Below, piece by piece: positions 26,577 to 39,107 of a stretch of 64,000 nt of DNA. This DNA comes from Trichoplax sp. H2 (Eukaryota > Placozoa > Uniplacotomia > Trichoplacea): the NCBI GenBank assembly GCA_003344405.1, contig NOWV01000122.1:124001-188000 (forward strand), given 5' to 3'. The first letter of the stretch is position 1, and every line of letters begins with the position of its first letter. The notes under the pieces are model-generated. The model saw only the letters and a list, made by a program, of their open reading frames with translations, was not told where the DNA came from and ran no database searches. The translations under genes and the position numbers were made by a program.

Positions 26577-26925
26577 GGATGCGTACTATACCCACACTTG
26601 GTCCAAGGACTTGTATGGTCAGCGCAGTAGGTTTTCCTTCTCATACTGAACACTGGTGCTACGCACCAGTTTACGACTGTAGGCTGCCATACTGTCCAAT
26701 GTCCAGTTGTCCATAGTGCTGCATCATGATCTTTCTCGACCTTGAGAACCGTGGGGACGGACGGACAATGGTGGAAATCGCTCATAGTACAGTATACAGA
26801 GCTGGATACATTGTAAAGGTCATTATACTGTAACCCTTGAATAACAGTACTGTTTGTGCACTACCCAGAAAGCTCATTCAAAGCTTCATTCAAGTCATTC
26901 CAATGGTGTAAAGTCAGTCAAGATT

Positions 26926-27000
26926 GTGTAAAATAGATGTCGCATATAAGCTATACGCTATAGTATTAATAATGCGTAGTTTACGACATCTACTTTACAC
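26926..27000. repeat. Hairpin element, array copy 2
   Basis: GTGTAAAATAGATGTCG pairs with CGACATCTACTTTACAC, with one mismatch in 17; the loop contains a second, weaker self-complementary AGCTATACGCTATA block. Confidence 0.85.
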
Positions 27001-27330
27001 ACAAGGGTACTATACCTACACTTGGTCCATGGACTTGAACGGTATGAGCAGTAGGTTTCCTCCTCTTACTGAACGCTGGTGCGTAGCACCAGTTTATGAC
27101 TGTATGCTACCATACTGTCCAATGTCCAATTGTCCATAGGGTTGCGAAAGACCTTAAGAACCGTTGGACGGACGGACAATGATGAAAATCCTCATAGCAT
27201 ACTGTACTCTAAACTCGTCTACAGGTCTGCATACTGTAACGCTTGAATGACAGTACTGTTTATGCTCAACCCAGAAAGCTCATTTAAAGCTTCATTCAAG
27301 TTATTCAATGGTATAAAGTCAGTCAAGATT

Positions 27331-27404
27331 GTGTAAAATAGATGTCGTATACAAGCTATACGCTATACTATTAATAATGCGTAGTTTACGACATCTACTT
27401 TACA
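27331..27404. repeat. Hairpin element, array copy 3
   Basis: Same inverted repeat as the other copies; the right arm ends TTTACAT, so its last base pair is lost. Confidence 0.8.
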
Positions 27405-27944
27405 TAAAAGGGTACTACTGTACAGTATACCTACACTTGGTCCATGGACTTGAACGGTATGAACAGTAGGTTTCCTTCTCATACTGAACACTGGTGCGTA
27501 GCACCAGTTTACGACTGTATGCTACCATACTGTCCAATGTCCAATTGTCCATAGGGTTGCGAAAGACCTTAAGAACCGTTGGACGGACGGACAATGAAGA
27601 AAATCCCCATAGTATACTGTACTCTTACAATACTAGTCTACACTCGTCTACAGGTCTGTATACTGTAAGGCTTGAATGACAGTACTGTTTATGCTCTGAC
27701 TGTATGCTACCATACTGTCCAATGTCCAATTGTCCATAGGGTTGCGAAAGACCTTAAGAACCGTTGGACGGACGGACAATGATGAAAATCCCCATAGCAT
27801 ACTGTACTCTTACAATACTAGTCTACACTCGTCTACAGGTCTGCATACTGTAACGCTGGAATGACAGCACTGTTTGTGCACTACCCAGAAAGCTCATTTA
27901 AAGCTTCATTCAAGTTATTCAATGGTGTTCAGTCGGTCTAGATT

Positions 27945-28019
27945 GTGTAAAATAGATGTCGTATAGAAGCTATACGCTACACAATTAATAATGCCTAGTT
28001 TGCGACATCTACTTTACAC
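27945..28019. repeat. Hairpin element, array copy 4
   Basis: Same inverted repeat; the loop has diverged most (CTACACAATTAATAATGCC), in keeping with this being the most diverged unit. Confidence 0.8.
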
Positions 28020-28290
28020 ACAGCCTTACTATAGCTACACTTGGTCCTTGGACTTGTACGGTAGACGCAGTAGCTTAGCCTTCTCCTACTGAACACTGGG
28101 GCCTAGCACCAGTTTACGACTGTATGCTACCATCCTGTCCAATGTTCAATCGTCCATAGCACTACAGAAGAACTTCCCCGACCTTGAGAACCATGCGGAC
28201 GGACGGACAATGGTGAAAGATCACCCATAGCCCGCTGTACTGTAAATGTCCCTATACTGTAAGACTTGAATGACAGTACTGTTTGTGCAC

Positions 28291-29043
28291 TACGGAGGAA
28301 GCTCCTCACGCAGCCATCAAGACTTCGATGGAAAGCTGTTTCTTTTACCTCTTTCATCCTTCCATCTGGACTACTTGTACTATTCCTTGTGTTCCTGATA
28401 TAGTCAGGAAAAGAGAGAGAAGGTGACGCAGTGCCGAAATAGGCAGACTTATCCTCATATTTCGAGTCATTCTACCGCTAAAAATCCTATGTCAGCTTCT
28501 TGGAATAACATGGATGGACATTGGACAGTATAGTGTATGGTTATGGACATACGGTACAGTTCAAATGACCAGTAAAATAATCGCCCTACACGATTTAACT
28601 TAACTGTGTGGCCATGTTCTGTCCGTCTGTAAACCCGTCGGTTACGCCTTATGGCATGGAACTCATACAGAAAGAGGCAAACGAGAAAATTACTTTGGTT
28701 TAGTATCGCCTAACAGATACTACTTGCGCTACGTATTCTTCGTCATCCAGCAGTACGACTACTGCAGCTGAGGTTGCTTTCGACCGACCTCACTACCCGT
28801 TCATGAGGAAATTGCAACATTGCATATCCGAAGCTTCAAGATAGACAGTAAATTCTCTAGAAATAAAGCATCCATTGCATATCTCAATCAATATAACGCG
28901 TTCAGCAAAAGGCATTGAAGGGATAGCTTGCATTTGCAATTTGGTAATATCAGGATACTGTGGTTGCAAACACAATAAAACCACTACCTAGCCCATTGGC
29001 TCTCAGCAAGTCGATCGATCATCTCTATCGTTGCTCTTCCATC
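28291..29043. promoter_or_regulatory. Upstream region of CLNS1A; no defined promoter element recognised
   Basis: About 750 bp of mostly unique sequence directly before the pICln start codon. It must hold the plus-strand promoter, and with the array to its left forms the shared upstream region of two divergent genes. No TATA box or other element could be assigned with confidence. Confidence 0.35.
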
Positions 29044-31690
29044 ATGATTGTTTTAACCCAGGTCGCTATACCCACTGAGAATGTCTTCTGCAAGCAAGAA
29101 AATTGCAAAGCTGTCCTCAATCACCAAGACTATGGTACAGGTACCTTATACATTGCTGCAAGGTAATAACCATGATTTAGCCATCATGTCATTCTAGTGG
29201 ACATGATATTGACGAGTACTGTTTAATCGATCCTGCACTTCATGATGCTGATCGTGAATGAATGCAAACTATCTTGCGATTGTTCAATATCCATACTAAT
29301 ACTGTAATGATTATTAACTACCAGCATGTTAACATGGTCCAACAACGAAGGTAATGGATTGAATCTGGAATACCCTTCCATCTCGCTCCATGGTGTATCG
29401 AAAGATTTGAGCGTTTATCCTCATCCATGCATTTACTGCATGCTTGATTTACAATTGAAGGGTAAGCGTAGAAATAGCAATGCGTACTGACTCAGATGTT
29501 GCAATACTGTAGCATGCAATAACCTGAGATTAATCTTGATGTTGATAGACCAGATCAAAGTACGACTCTTTTATCCCTTCATTTTACCATTAGCTTACAA
29601 CTTCAACAATTCTATACAATCTATTCAAATGGTTACAATTACTAAACTCATATCTAAAGATTGCAATAGCATGGCTCAAGTTAGCAAGAGATTATAATTT
29701 ATGCTTGTGGATGAGATCAAAGTACGACTCTTTCATCCCTTCATTTTTCCACTAGCTTGCAATTTCGACAATTCTATACAATCTCTTTAAATGGTTAGAA
29801 TTACTAAACTCATATCTAAAGATTGCAATAGCACGGCTCAAGTTAACAAGAGATTATAATTTATGCTTGTGGATGAGATCAAAGTACGACTCTTTCATGC
29901 CTTCATTTTCCCACTAGCTTACAATTTCGACAATTCTATACAATCTCTTCAAATGGTTAGAATTACTAAACTCATATCTGAACATTGCAATAGCATAACT
30001 CAAGTTAACAAGAGATTATAATTTATGCTTGTGGATGAGATCAAAATGCGACTCTTTATCCATTAATTTACCTCTAGCCTGCAACTTAGACAATTCTGTA
30101 CAATCTTTTCAAACAAACAGCTAAAACTACTGTACAGTACTGATATCTGTAAGATCGCAATAGCATGCAACAAGCTAACAAGAGATTATCATCATGTTAA
30201 TAGACTAGATAAAAGTACGGCTCTTGATCCCTTAATTGTACTACTAGCTTGCAATTTAGACAATTCTATTCAATCTCTTCAAATAGTTAGAACTTTAGCA
30301 CTAACGTCAGTAACATTACAGTAGCATGCAAACAAGAGATTATCATTTGTATTTATGGATTAGATCAAAGTACGACTCTTTATCCATTAATTTACCCCTT
30401 GCTTGCAACTTAGACAATTCTATACAATATGTTCAAACAGTTAAAACTGCTGTACTGATATCTGCAAGATTGCACTAGTATGCAACAACTCAATAGAGGA
30501 AATTCATCTTCATGCTCATAAAACAGATAAAATACCACTCTTTATCCTTAATTTTAGCTCTAGCTTGCAATTAAGATAATTCTATACAAATATTAAAAAT
30601 GATTACTGCTGTACTACTATCCTACATTGCTGTGTTGAAATTTAGCAACAATAATCATGCTCAATAACTTATTCCTACTAACGATGTATATTGCCTTTTG
30701 CTAACATATCTATATGATAGATGAAAATGGAGACGAGCAGTCTGTCGGCGAACTCATCCTTGCCCCAGAAGAGGAAGCATCATGTAAGCACATCGTACTA
30801 ATCATTATTAATGTTGTCTCAAGTAATACATAAATTGATCCACGTGCCGTCAATAACGTCTAGAAAGATTTTTTTTGGATATTACCATTTCAATACATAC
30901 AGCAAATAACTATATGGGTATGAAAGAGAATTTTCCTATTGCATTCACTACCTAACTGTAATGTTACTATTATACACATAACATAGTGGAAGATATTTAT
31001 AACGCCATAGCAGATTGCCAAGCTTTACATCCAGATGATGAAGATGAGGATTTGGAAGATGGTATGTAGCTTAGTTTGTATCTATACCATTTAACTAATA
31101 TAAGCGTACATTATACCTCAAATGAAAAGCCCTAAATATTTATTTAATAACAGTCGAAGAAGAAGATGAAGATATAAATGAGGTATGCAAATAATGTATA
31201 GTCAAGTTATAAAATTATGATACAATACTACAGTAGTGTTATTGTGGTATAGTTTTCACTACCTCAGGGACATATCTCTATTGATAGTATTATAGCATTA
31301 GTGTTGTTCGTGTGTAGGCTCATTTCACGATCTTGTTTTTATATCGTTTGTAGGAAGGAAATGGGACTAGTTCGGTAGATATGCCAAGTCAGCAAGAATT
31401 TCAACACATGATTGAAGATCAATCCACTTGTGAGTAGCCTATCATAATACTTGCTACTAATGATTGTAAGCAAGATCAATAATAATTCTGCATTGTCGGA
31501 AAAATTAATAAGGGAGCTCTCGTTAACCGTCGGTGTGATGATAGTTATAGAACACCCTAAAGGAATTTTGTTAACTAAAGTGCTGTATATTTATATTTTT
31601 ACAGCTGGCTATCAAGATGGAAATATGGTCTCCACAGAGCAATCAAATCAAAATAATGATGGTCAATTTGATGATGCTGATGACCATTAG
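29044..31690 (+). CDS. CLNS1A: pICln (chloride conductance regulatory protein / methylosome subunit), 7 exons, complete
   Basis: Exons: 29044-29162, 29325-29461, 30721-30783, 30987-31061, 31154-31182, 31354-31429, 31605-31690 (TAG). Every border is GT/AG and phases match, giving about 194 aa; the human protein is 237 aa. Landmarks in order: AVLNHQDYGTGTLYIA (PH-like domain strand region), LEYPSISLHGVS, ELILAPEEEASL, the diagnostic CQALHPDDEDED, an acidic stretch, and the conserved end GQFDDADDH. pICln is known to bind Sm proteins and pass them to PRMT5 for methylation before SMN-dependent snRNP assembly, mainly in the cytosol. The acidic loop between the two halves of the PH-like domain is shorter than in vertebrates. 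ATG 29044 is the first ATG in its frame and gives an N-terminus of normal length. Confidence 0.94.
29540..30690. repeat. Seven tandem copies of a ~162-bp repeat in CLNS1A intron 2
   Basis: The landmark AGATCAAAGTACGACTCTTT recurs at 29552, 29714, 29876, 30038, 30207, 30362 and 30525, so the period is exactly 162 bp for the first four copies and drifts to 155-169 after that. Other unit landmarks are CTAGCTTGCAATTT, GACAATTCTATACAATCTC and AACAAGAGATTATAATTTAT. Copies 1-4 are very similar and copies 5-7 are progressively decayed. The array makes up nearly all of the 1.26-kb intron. Confidence 0.92.
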
Positions 31691-33002
31691 CGATTCGATA
31701 TGCCGGAAATCGGATAAACACTCGAAACGTGTTGATGTAAATTTAAAGATATTGACACCTTGACTGTATAATAATATCGAAAACTGGTAAACACTATGGA
31801 TAGAACTAAAACTTTAGTTTTATAGCACGATTAGTATATTAAGAATTGAGGTAAAAGCTTTCGATAATTAATGATGACTCGATTTCACTTTGTAACAAAT
31901 AACTAATAAAAGAGTTCGATGGAGCACTTTTCTTCTGTAATAATGCAAACGTCATTTTTATGTGATCAGAAATAAAATATTTTAATGCAAATATCGGTAA
32001 TAGAAAATTTTCAACAATGATCCAGTTTATCACTCATTAGGTGATAATATTTAAAAAACATATGATTCGACAACCACCGCCAAATATAATAATGATTCAC
32101 AGATACTACGATGTTTCTGGTGTTACAGCTATAGTATATAATAATGGCATAATATCTAATATCGTCAGTGAACAAAGTCTACATCCTGGACATCAGGGAT
32201 GCAGGAATAAAAGATAAACCTGTAAACGAGAACTCTTAGATCAATGATTACTATAATTACCAGAATAAAATGATCACCCTAAGCTATTATTGAATTATGT
32301 GGAGAATAATGCAATTGCAAGTTATCGATTGAATTTTTATTACTACATGATACTTACATGCTACCTATGTACGCGTATTCATATCAGCTAACAATCTATA
32401 CCACATATTGAAAGCCATCATGCATAACTGAAACTTTGCTATTACTGATTCACTTTTCTGCCATGAAGGAAATACTACTGATGATCGTAGTAAGAAAATT
32501 TATTTTTTATACTGTACGCGCATATCAACTGTCAAAATAATATAATCATACCATTGAGTCAAGGCACTGACTAACCACTACAAAATATCAGCGATATTTT
32601 TGTACTGTACTTGGGTAAAAAATCGTGCCATGATATTAGCATTTGAAGGATATGCTTAGTTGTGTAGGATGAAAGTTATTTGAAATCATAAAAATACATC
32701 TTAACCTATTTATCATCCAGCATGAAACAATCTTAAATCTTAGTGTGATCTTTATCTTACATTCTATAATTTTAATCCAACCCTTCGGCTTTAAATCGTA
32801 TTATAAGTTATGACATAGAATTGATTAAAGAAATTAACAAGTATTAAACAAATAGTAGTCAATTAGACAATATATATCATCTTGTCGCTGATCTCTTATG
32901 TTGCCGCAAATATCCTGGTTAAATTGATTTACTGGATTGGCTTCATAAACGATCTAGATTTTCATCCTTTAGTCATCTTTGTTTTCATTATGACTAATCT
33001 TC
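31691..33002. other. Intergenic between CLNS1A and receptor gene A (convergent 3' ends); no gene seen
   Basis: AT-rich sequence with no exon-like open frame recognised on either strand. It contains the 3' flanks of a plus-strand and a minus-strand gene. Confidence 0.55.
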
Positions 33003-36000
33003 TTAATCAGTAGAATATTCTCTTACAACCGATTTAGAACAACGATGTGACCAAGCATTCTGAAACAAACAATTCATCATTACATCTGGAATTACCCCTT
33101 CGATTAAATTTCAAAGCGCATTTCTTGCGATCAATTAATGAGGTATCAAATAGCTAGAAAGATTAGAGTTACTTTCAGGGTGTAAGGTAATGGTTAATAA
33201 TCATATACAGTATAACGATAATATTGCGACTATGTGGTACTACTCGACACAATTATGCATCCTAAGATGCCAAAATGCTAACCCGTAAATCTGCTAAATT
33301 TAGGTGTTTAAATGTTTCTTTGTCCATACTAAATACAATGGCATTCCCAGCACCTACATGAAAATATTAACATCGATTAGCTTATCTTCATAAGGGGAAA
33401 GTACCGGTACGCAAGCAAGATTGAACAATATTTTAATATAAAAAGACTTTAACCTTTTAAACTTGAGGAAACAATTTGTAATAGGTAAAGGGTAAAGCTC
33501 GCATTATCTGGTTGAACAGTATTTTGTATCCTATTAATTGTATCTTAATATTAGAAAATACCCTACAGAGCTAATGCTTAGCAAAATCAGAGGCTACTGA
33601 AAAATAGAGAGGAGCTGAATTTCATCGTTATAAATAAATAAAAAATGCTGCATTTTTTAATCCCTGCAAAGGTTAATATAGTTACCGATTTACTAGTGGG
33701 AAAATACTAAGTAACAAATATACCAATGGGTACGCCATCAGTGGCTTTACATTTTCTCGCATGAGTTCCTATTTAGTCGACAGAGACAAAAATTGCTAGC
33801 AATCATTAAAAGACTTTATATATCCATAGCAATATGTTGTATAGATACTCTAATAAACGTGATATAATCATGATGCAAGTAAATTATCAATCAGACTGTA
33901 ATCTAAATAATTAACATCAAATTAACTGACTCTTTCTCTTTCGTGGCAACCCGTCCACATGCTAGTCTAGCAATGAAAATAAAATACCATTCTATAAATT
34001 ATTCGTCCCAACCGGCTTCATATATGCGTATTTTAAATCAACTAACACAATTTTGAACACATATTTACCTGTTTTCTAACATACTTAAAGATATAAAAAT
34101 ATACCAAAAATAGTACGAAAATGATCAAGAATCTGGGGCCATACCAGCTATTGGGTCATAAAATTGAAAATAAGTAAACTGTTATCATTACAATCATATA
34201 GCAGCAAGATTTGCTTAAAACTTTTCAAATCTAACATTGCAAAACGCCAGGCAGGGTCATTTTCTATCCAGCTAATTTTAAGTTAAGGATAATAAAAAGG
34301 ATAAAAATAAATTCGAATGCACTAATGCAGGACGTGTATAAGAAAAGCACTGAAAGACCTACATGTATACGAGTATAGGACCTGTACTATAAAATTTTAA
34401 AGTATATTTACTTACCACCATACGCCAGCTGGTCCATACTTATTACTCGAGAAAGGTATTACACTTATGACTACGGGAATACCCCAACCAATAAGATGGT
34501 AGTAACTATGATGTAAACATGGGAAGCATAAAATTTCTTATATATTTGAAAGATATAAATATGATTCAGAATAGTAATCATGCAATGATCATCACTTTAA
34601 GAATGTAAGTTTATGAATATAAAAAAAGTAACTTCACTAAAGATGTAAACTCTTGTAGATGTGATAGAAAGTCTACTAGGGGTAATTATTTTCAAATATG
34701 TTTGCGTTAATAGAATATACATTGGCATACATTTCAAATCTTTCAGTACTTTTCTTAGCAACAGCACTCCAGTATAAATTAAAAGTTATTAATATAACCC
34801 ATAAAAGAATGGCCCACACTAGTTAATCGAAACACGAATATATGAGCATCTCAATACAATTATACAATAAATACAAATAGCAAATAGTAACAGTTAGCAT
34901 ACGTATGATAATTAATAATGACTAGGCTTGTAGATTCGTAAGTATATTTAACTTATTTAGCTAAAAATAGAAGTTGCCAGCGAGTAACTAAAAACAAAAT
35001 TTAATCAAAGCTGACTTGTTGCAACGAATAACAGGATCAAATCTAGTGAATAACGCTACTCTAGCTCTCTCTTCCCTTCTCCTTGATCTAAGTTTGCATG
35101 GCCCTAAATATTGTCTATTTTATGCAATCATACTCATGTAAAAGTTACTAATTTAAACCAGCAACATTATATAATGTTAATTAAGATTAATGTTAGTCAC
35201 TGCACTAACAGTAAAGACCATAACATCAACATCACATTACCAATATAGCAAGCATTGCAACAGTATCAATATGTATAGAATGTTGACTGGTTTTTAAAAT
35301 AAAATAACCTGAAATTCTGCGTATTTTGATAATGCAATACTTATGACAGTAAATGAACTTACCAGATATCGTTATCATGACCGCTTCAAAAGTACATTTA
35401 GGACTAGGTTCTACACTATCAGCCTATAATTAAAAGCAAATTCTGTAAGCTTACAGCAATTATGCATCGATATAATACGTATTCAATTACGAAATTTTTT
35501 CGTTTAGGAAACGCGGAGTAATATTGGTCTAAAGCTTATAGTAAAGTACAAAGCCAGCTAATATTATAATTAGATAATCAGTATGACAATTATAGGTATT
35601 ACTAACATTAAGCATTTTATCTATCAAGCGAATAGCATTATGAAGATCAACCTTCGGCAATAGATGTTATATGAGAGATAGATATCTTATAAGTGACTTT
35701 TGCTAACTAATGTTTATTTTATTTTCGTAAGATAACATACTTTGGTATTATTAAGAATGCCGCTATCTATAACGTCCATTCTTTTATAGATGAACGTATA
35801 GTTTTATGACATTATTTGAATACTGACTATTAATGTTTCTGTAGAGTTACCATAAATTAACTGATTTTGTAATGGATTTCAGGTTCAGTTCTGTCTAAGA
35901 GAGACTAGTGGTATTACTATTCCTCTTGAAGATGGGAAATCGTCAGTATTTATAGTCGTACTGTAGATAAATGTCCGGGGGGGGGGGGAAATTTTTAACA

Positions 36001-37982
36001 AACATGTAGTACTATGTATATTCTATGGAGGAAATAACTACTCACCATAAGAAAAGTAATGCTATTTATTAGGCACGCGATGCTTAGATATAAAAGTAAA
36101 CGCTGTAAATTGTAGATATTAGTACCGGCAATAATTGTTAAGGAAACAGTTGCATTATGGAAGAAGCAATTGTGATCGTAAAAAGTCTAAAAAACTTTTC
36201 AAACCTGAGCAAAGAATTGGTACTTTTTAAACAGCCAAATTAAGAAGATCATAGCGAAACTATAAATAATGAAATTTTATATCATCAGGTTTAGTATTAG
36301 TCCAAAAGAATAAGATTTCCAGTAAGAATTAATGCATATAGTGCAAAAGCTGCCATCATTAATTATGCAGTATATATATATGTTACATATATACAACTGT
36401 TCACGATTTAGTCTAAATTCATATTGATACATATATGTGCTGTATATCTAGATGGCTTTTATAAGTAACAACGGTTTTCTAATCTCAGTATTAAATGCAT
36501 ACTCTTTATTTTCAGCCTAGACCTTTTCTATTAATGTATTATGATTTCCAGCAGTCCCATTACCCCCTCCCCGTCAAATTAAAAGTTTAAAATTTCTATC
36601 AATTTAGCCATTTTGCACGAACGACATACTTGTATACTGTAAATTGTGCAGCTTTTCCACCAGTATAACTAATATTCAATCATGGAAGTAATACGTAAAC
36701 TGAAGATCACATCTGCGATATACAATTTCTGTTGCAAGAGTGCAAGGTTTTGTCCTTTATCAACGTTTTTGCTTAATTCGATACGAACTCCAAAATATAT
36801 TCAATACTTTTACTGCATGTGATCGTAGATAAAATTATGATTTAAAGATGACTTATTATCGTAAAAGCTAGAAATTACTTGGCACTTTAAGATCCTGAAG
36901 CACCTATAATGCCTTATTATCGTTTTAATTACCTTCAACAAGCACAGAAAAAAATTAGTTTTGATGGATTGTGTTATATTATCGTCATTATTATCGAAAG
37001 CATAAGCATCAAGGTCAATACAGCATTACTAACCTGCCAGCAATGGATAAAGAAGCCAAGATTCTTTTGACAAGCAAGATGTTCGTCTAAGCAAAATTAT
37101 ATTGATCTATTCAGTATTAGCTAGAATTGGATTATGTAAAGTCACGCTATTAGTATCGAGTGCAAAACTGTGGTAGTAATTATCTGTGAATATCTTTACA
37201 AACGTGATTACTATTGACAGAAACTTTGCAATCTTATATTGTATTGATTTTTATGCACAACAAACTACATACAACAATTCGTAGAAGACACTATATTAAA
37301 ATACTAAATGATAATATGTACAAATGTCACAATTTGGGTTGCGAGCGGGTCTTAGATAATTAGTCTAGCGATGCCGTCGTATACCAAGATCTCCAACTAA
37401 CTCTGTGGATCTTCGTACATAGTTCTACCTCCAGTAAATGTGCTTAATAAAAATATAACTACTTTATTATCAAGCAGTCTCACATCGAAGAACTGACAGT
37501 TATAAGAATCTTTTAAGAAGAGCTGACTAACTTGCAGTTAATCGCTCGTTCATTTATATTGTTACTCGATCTTAAAGGTTCATATCCGAGCATTATCAGA
37601 TACTATAGCTAGGCACAATTAGCGCTTTGTGAAATATTTATTAGGTGTAAATAATCATGATTTCTTCCAACAATGAATGATTACAGTCTACCATCAATTA
37701 ATCCACACAAGCTAAGATAAATAATAAGATTTAAGCACAGCTATTAGGGAGTATAGCACCGTAACAATAAGCTAATGAAAGTACACGGCCACCGAATAGA
37801 GTAATATGTGCTATTTCTATCCACTTTATTATAATATTGCCTAATATCTCGGCTCATAACCCTTTTAAATTATTTTAATGTCATTAGAATCGGGCTCTAA
37901 TTACCCATTGCATGAGAAGAAGTTGGACACTTACGCAATTACTTTCATCTCCAAGAAAGCAGCTGTAATTGGCTGGTTTCAT
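33003..37982 (-). CDS. Class E (cAMP-receptor-like) seven-transmembrane receptor, copy A, 13 exons
   Basis: Minus exons: 37982-37935, 37086-37034, 36259-36205, 36102-36046, 35423-35363, 34818-34731, 34505-34416, 34147-34069, 33966-33931, 33768-33686, 33530-33454, 33353-33283, 33059-33003 (TAA); about 284 aa. The short N-terminus carries an NYS glycosylation site and ends in Cys. Seven hydrophobic segments follow. Family-type landmarks are LASLSIAGS in TM1, a Cys before TM3 (PKCTFEAVM), YYHLIGWGIP at TM5, WCWYGP in extracellular loop 2, KPLMAYPLVYLL in TM6 and QIVSSSLKGAGNAIVF in TM7. These resemble Dictyostelium cAR and related receptors (Dicty_CAR family, also GPR157-like). Receptors of this kind signal through heterotrimeric G proteins; the ligand is unknown. 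Exon phases are identical to the neighbouring copy B, so this is a tandem duplicate. Confidence 0.8.
35890..35990. repeat. Dispersed repeat, copy 1, with a G12 tract
   Basis: Sequence from TAAGAGAGACTAGTGGT through ATCGTCAGTATTTATAGTCG matches 63160-63245 with some mismatches. A run of 12 G lies at 35977-35988 inside intron 4 (minus-strand order) of receptor gene A. The element type is not recognised. Confidence 0.65.
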
Positions 37983-39107
37983 CTTTTGACTGGGTTAGCA
38001 ATTGTCAAGTTTAAAAGGCAACTGGAAAGAGAAGTGATGAAAGCTACAGATGGAAATATAGCAATAATGGCGATAAACGTTTTGATCAACGTACGCGTAT
38101 TTTTTTTTAGACAAAAATGGCCTTACGATTCACAGCTACTTAAATATATATATATTGGCTATGTCTTGTTTTATGCAGTAGATTATCGTATTATACCTGT
38201 GTTTATCTCAATTGATTATTTTTGTAGCTATGAAAATATACAAAAGTTGTTCGACTGCGCTATGTAATACAGTAGTTTCTGGGATTAAGCAGCCCGTAAT
38301 AACTATATTCGAGTAAGGTCCTGTTCTGTATATGTTACAATGATGTCAAGAAATGGGTTGATACTCCGATCATACTATTAATATTACCTCAACATATAAA
38401 TTATATTGATCTGTGAGCAATTAACGACAGATTGCAAGATTTTCTATATGCTTTAGATTCGATGATATGATCTGAGACACAGGAATATGATTAAGTATGT
38501 TACAGTGATCAGAATAAAATTATTCACTGGAAATATATTCTTATTAGCACCGACGTGTGTCACACTTTAAATAATTATATCTATGCACTAATACTCTATT
38601 ATTACTTATCCTTTCCGTTATTAAACAACTCGTATACTACTCAAGTTTGTGGTAAGATTTCATATGTATTTCAGTTTCCACTGTAATTTCGATATACGAT
38701 TGACAAGTCCCTGCAAACGATCAACATTATTGCATACTATTACAAAAATTCTTATTGCGACAGTCTGAGCTGATGGAAATATTTCGCTCCACCTAGCTTA
38801 ATTTAGGATGGAAATCACTTTGGCTAATTGTAGCCTCCAAAATATCTCATAACTCATTATTATCTAGCATGAAACCAGTTTTGATCTAAAAGTCCGATTT
38901 TATTCTAAATACTACGTTTTCAATACAACCCTCCAGTTTGATGTCGTAAAACACGTTATTACGTAAAATTAAAAGAAATTGAGAAAGAATTAAATAGGTA
39001 ACAGTCACTCAGATTGTATACATTACTAGATACGTATTTTTGACTCGTTTATAATCTTCACTAATTACAACTGAAATGTACAGGTTAAATTTATTGAGTT
39101 GATTTAG
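37983..39107. other. Intergenic between receptor genes A and B; likely promoter of gene A
   Basis: About 1.1 kb between the start codon of gene A and the stop codon of gene B on the same strand. No additional exon was recognised. Confidence 0.45.

Larger units (their letters stand above)
26450..28290. repeat. Tandem array of ~400-bp units between AMMECR1 and CLNS1A
   Basis: Four full units and one partial unit. Each has, in order, a hairpin (17-bp arms), a block beginning ACTTGGTCCATGGACTTG, a short palindrome CTGGTGC-N3-GCACCAG, CATACTGTCCAATGTCCA, a GGACGGACGGACAATG block, and ATGACAGTACTGTTT before the next hairpin. Hairpins start at 26502, 26926, 27331 and 27945 (spacing 424, 405, 614). 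The long last interval contains an extra partial unit at about 27697-27870 that lacks the hairpin. The array fills most of the 2.7 kb separating the start codons of two divergent genes, so it overlaps their promoters. Confidence 0.9.

Noticed and set aside
26513-27679. Several 60-77-codon frames on both strands in the array
   Set aside because: They follow the ~400-bp tandem repeat and differ between units by frame breaks.
28793-28984. Minus-strand 63-codon frame between the array and CLNS1A
   Set aside because: No family match, no credible splice borders, and it lies in the upstream region of CLNS1A.
37878-38267. Plus-strand open frame of 129 codons
   Set aside because: Its left part is the complement of the first exon of receptor gene A (37982-37935), which has a donor, an N-glycosylation site and a matching partner in copy B. 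The rest is AT-driven.
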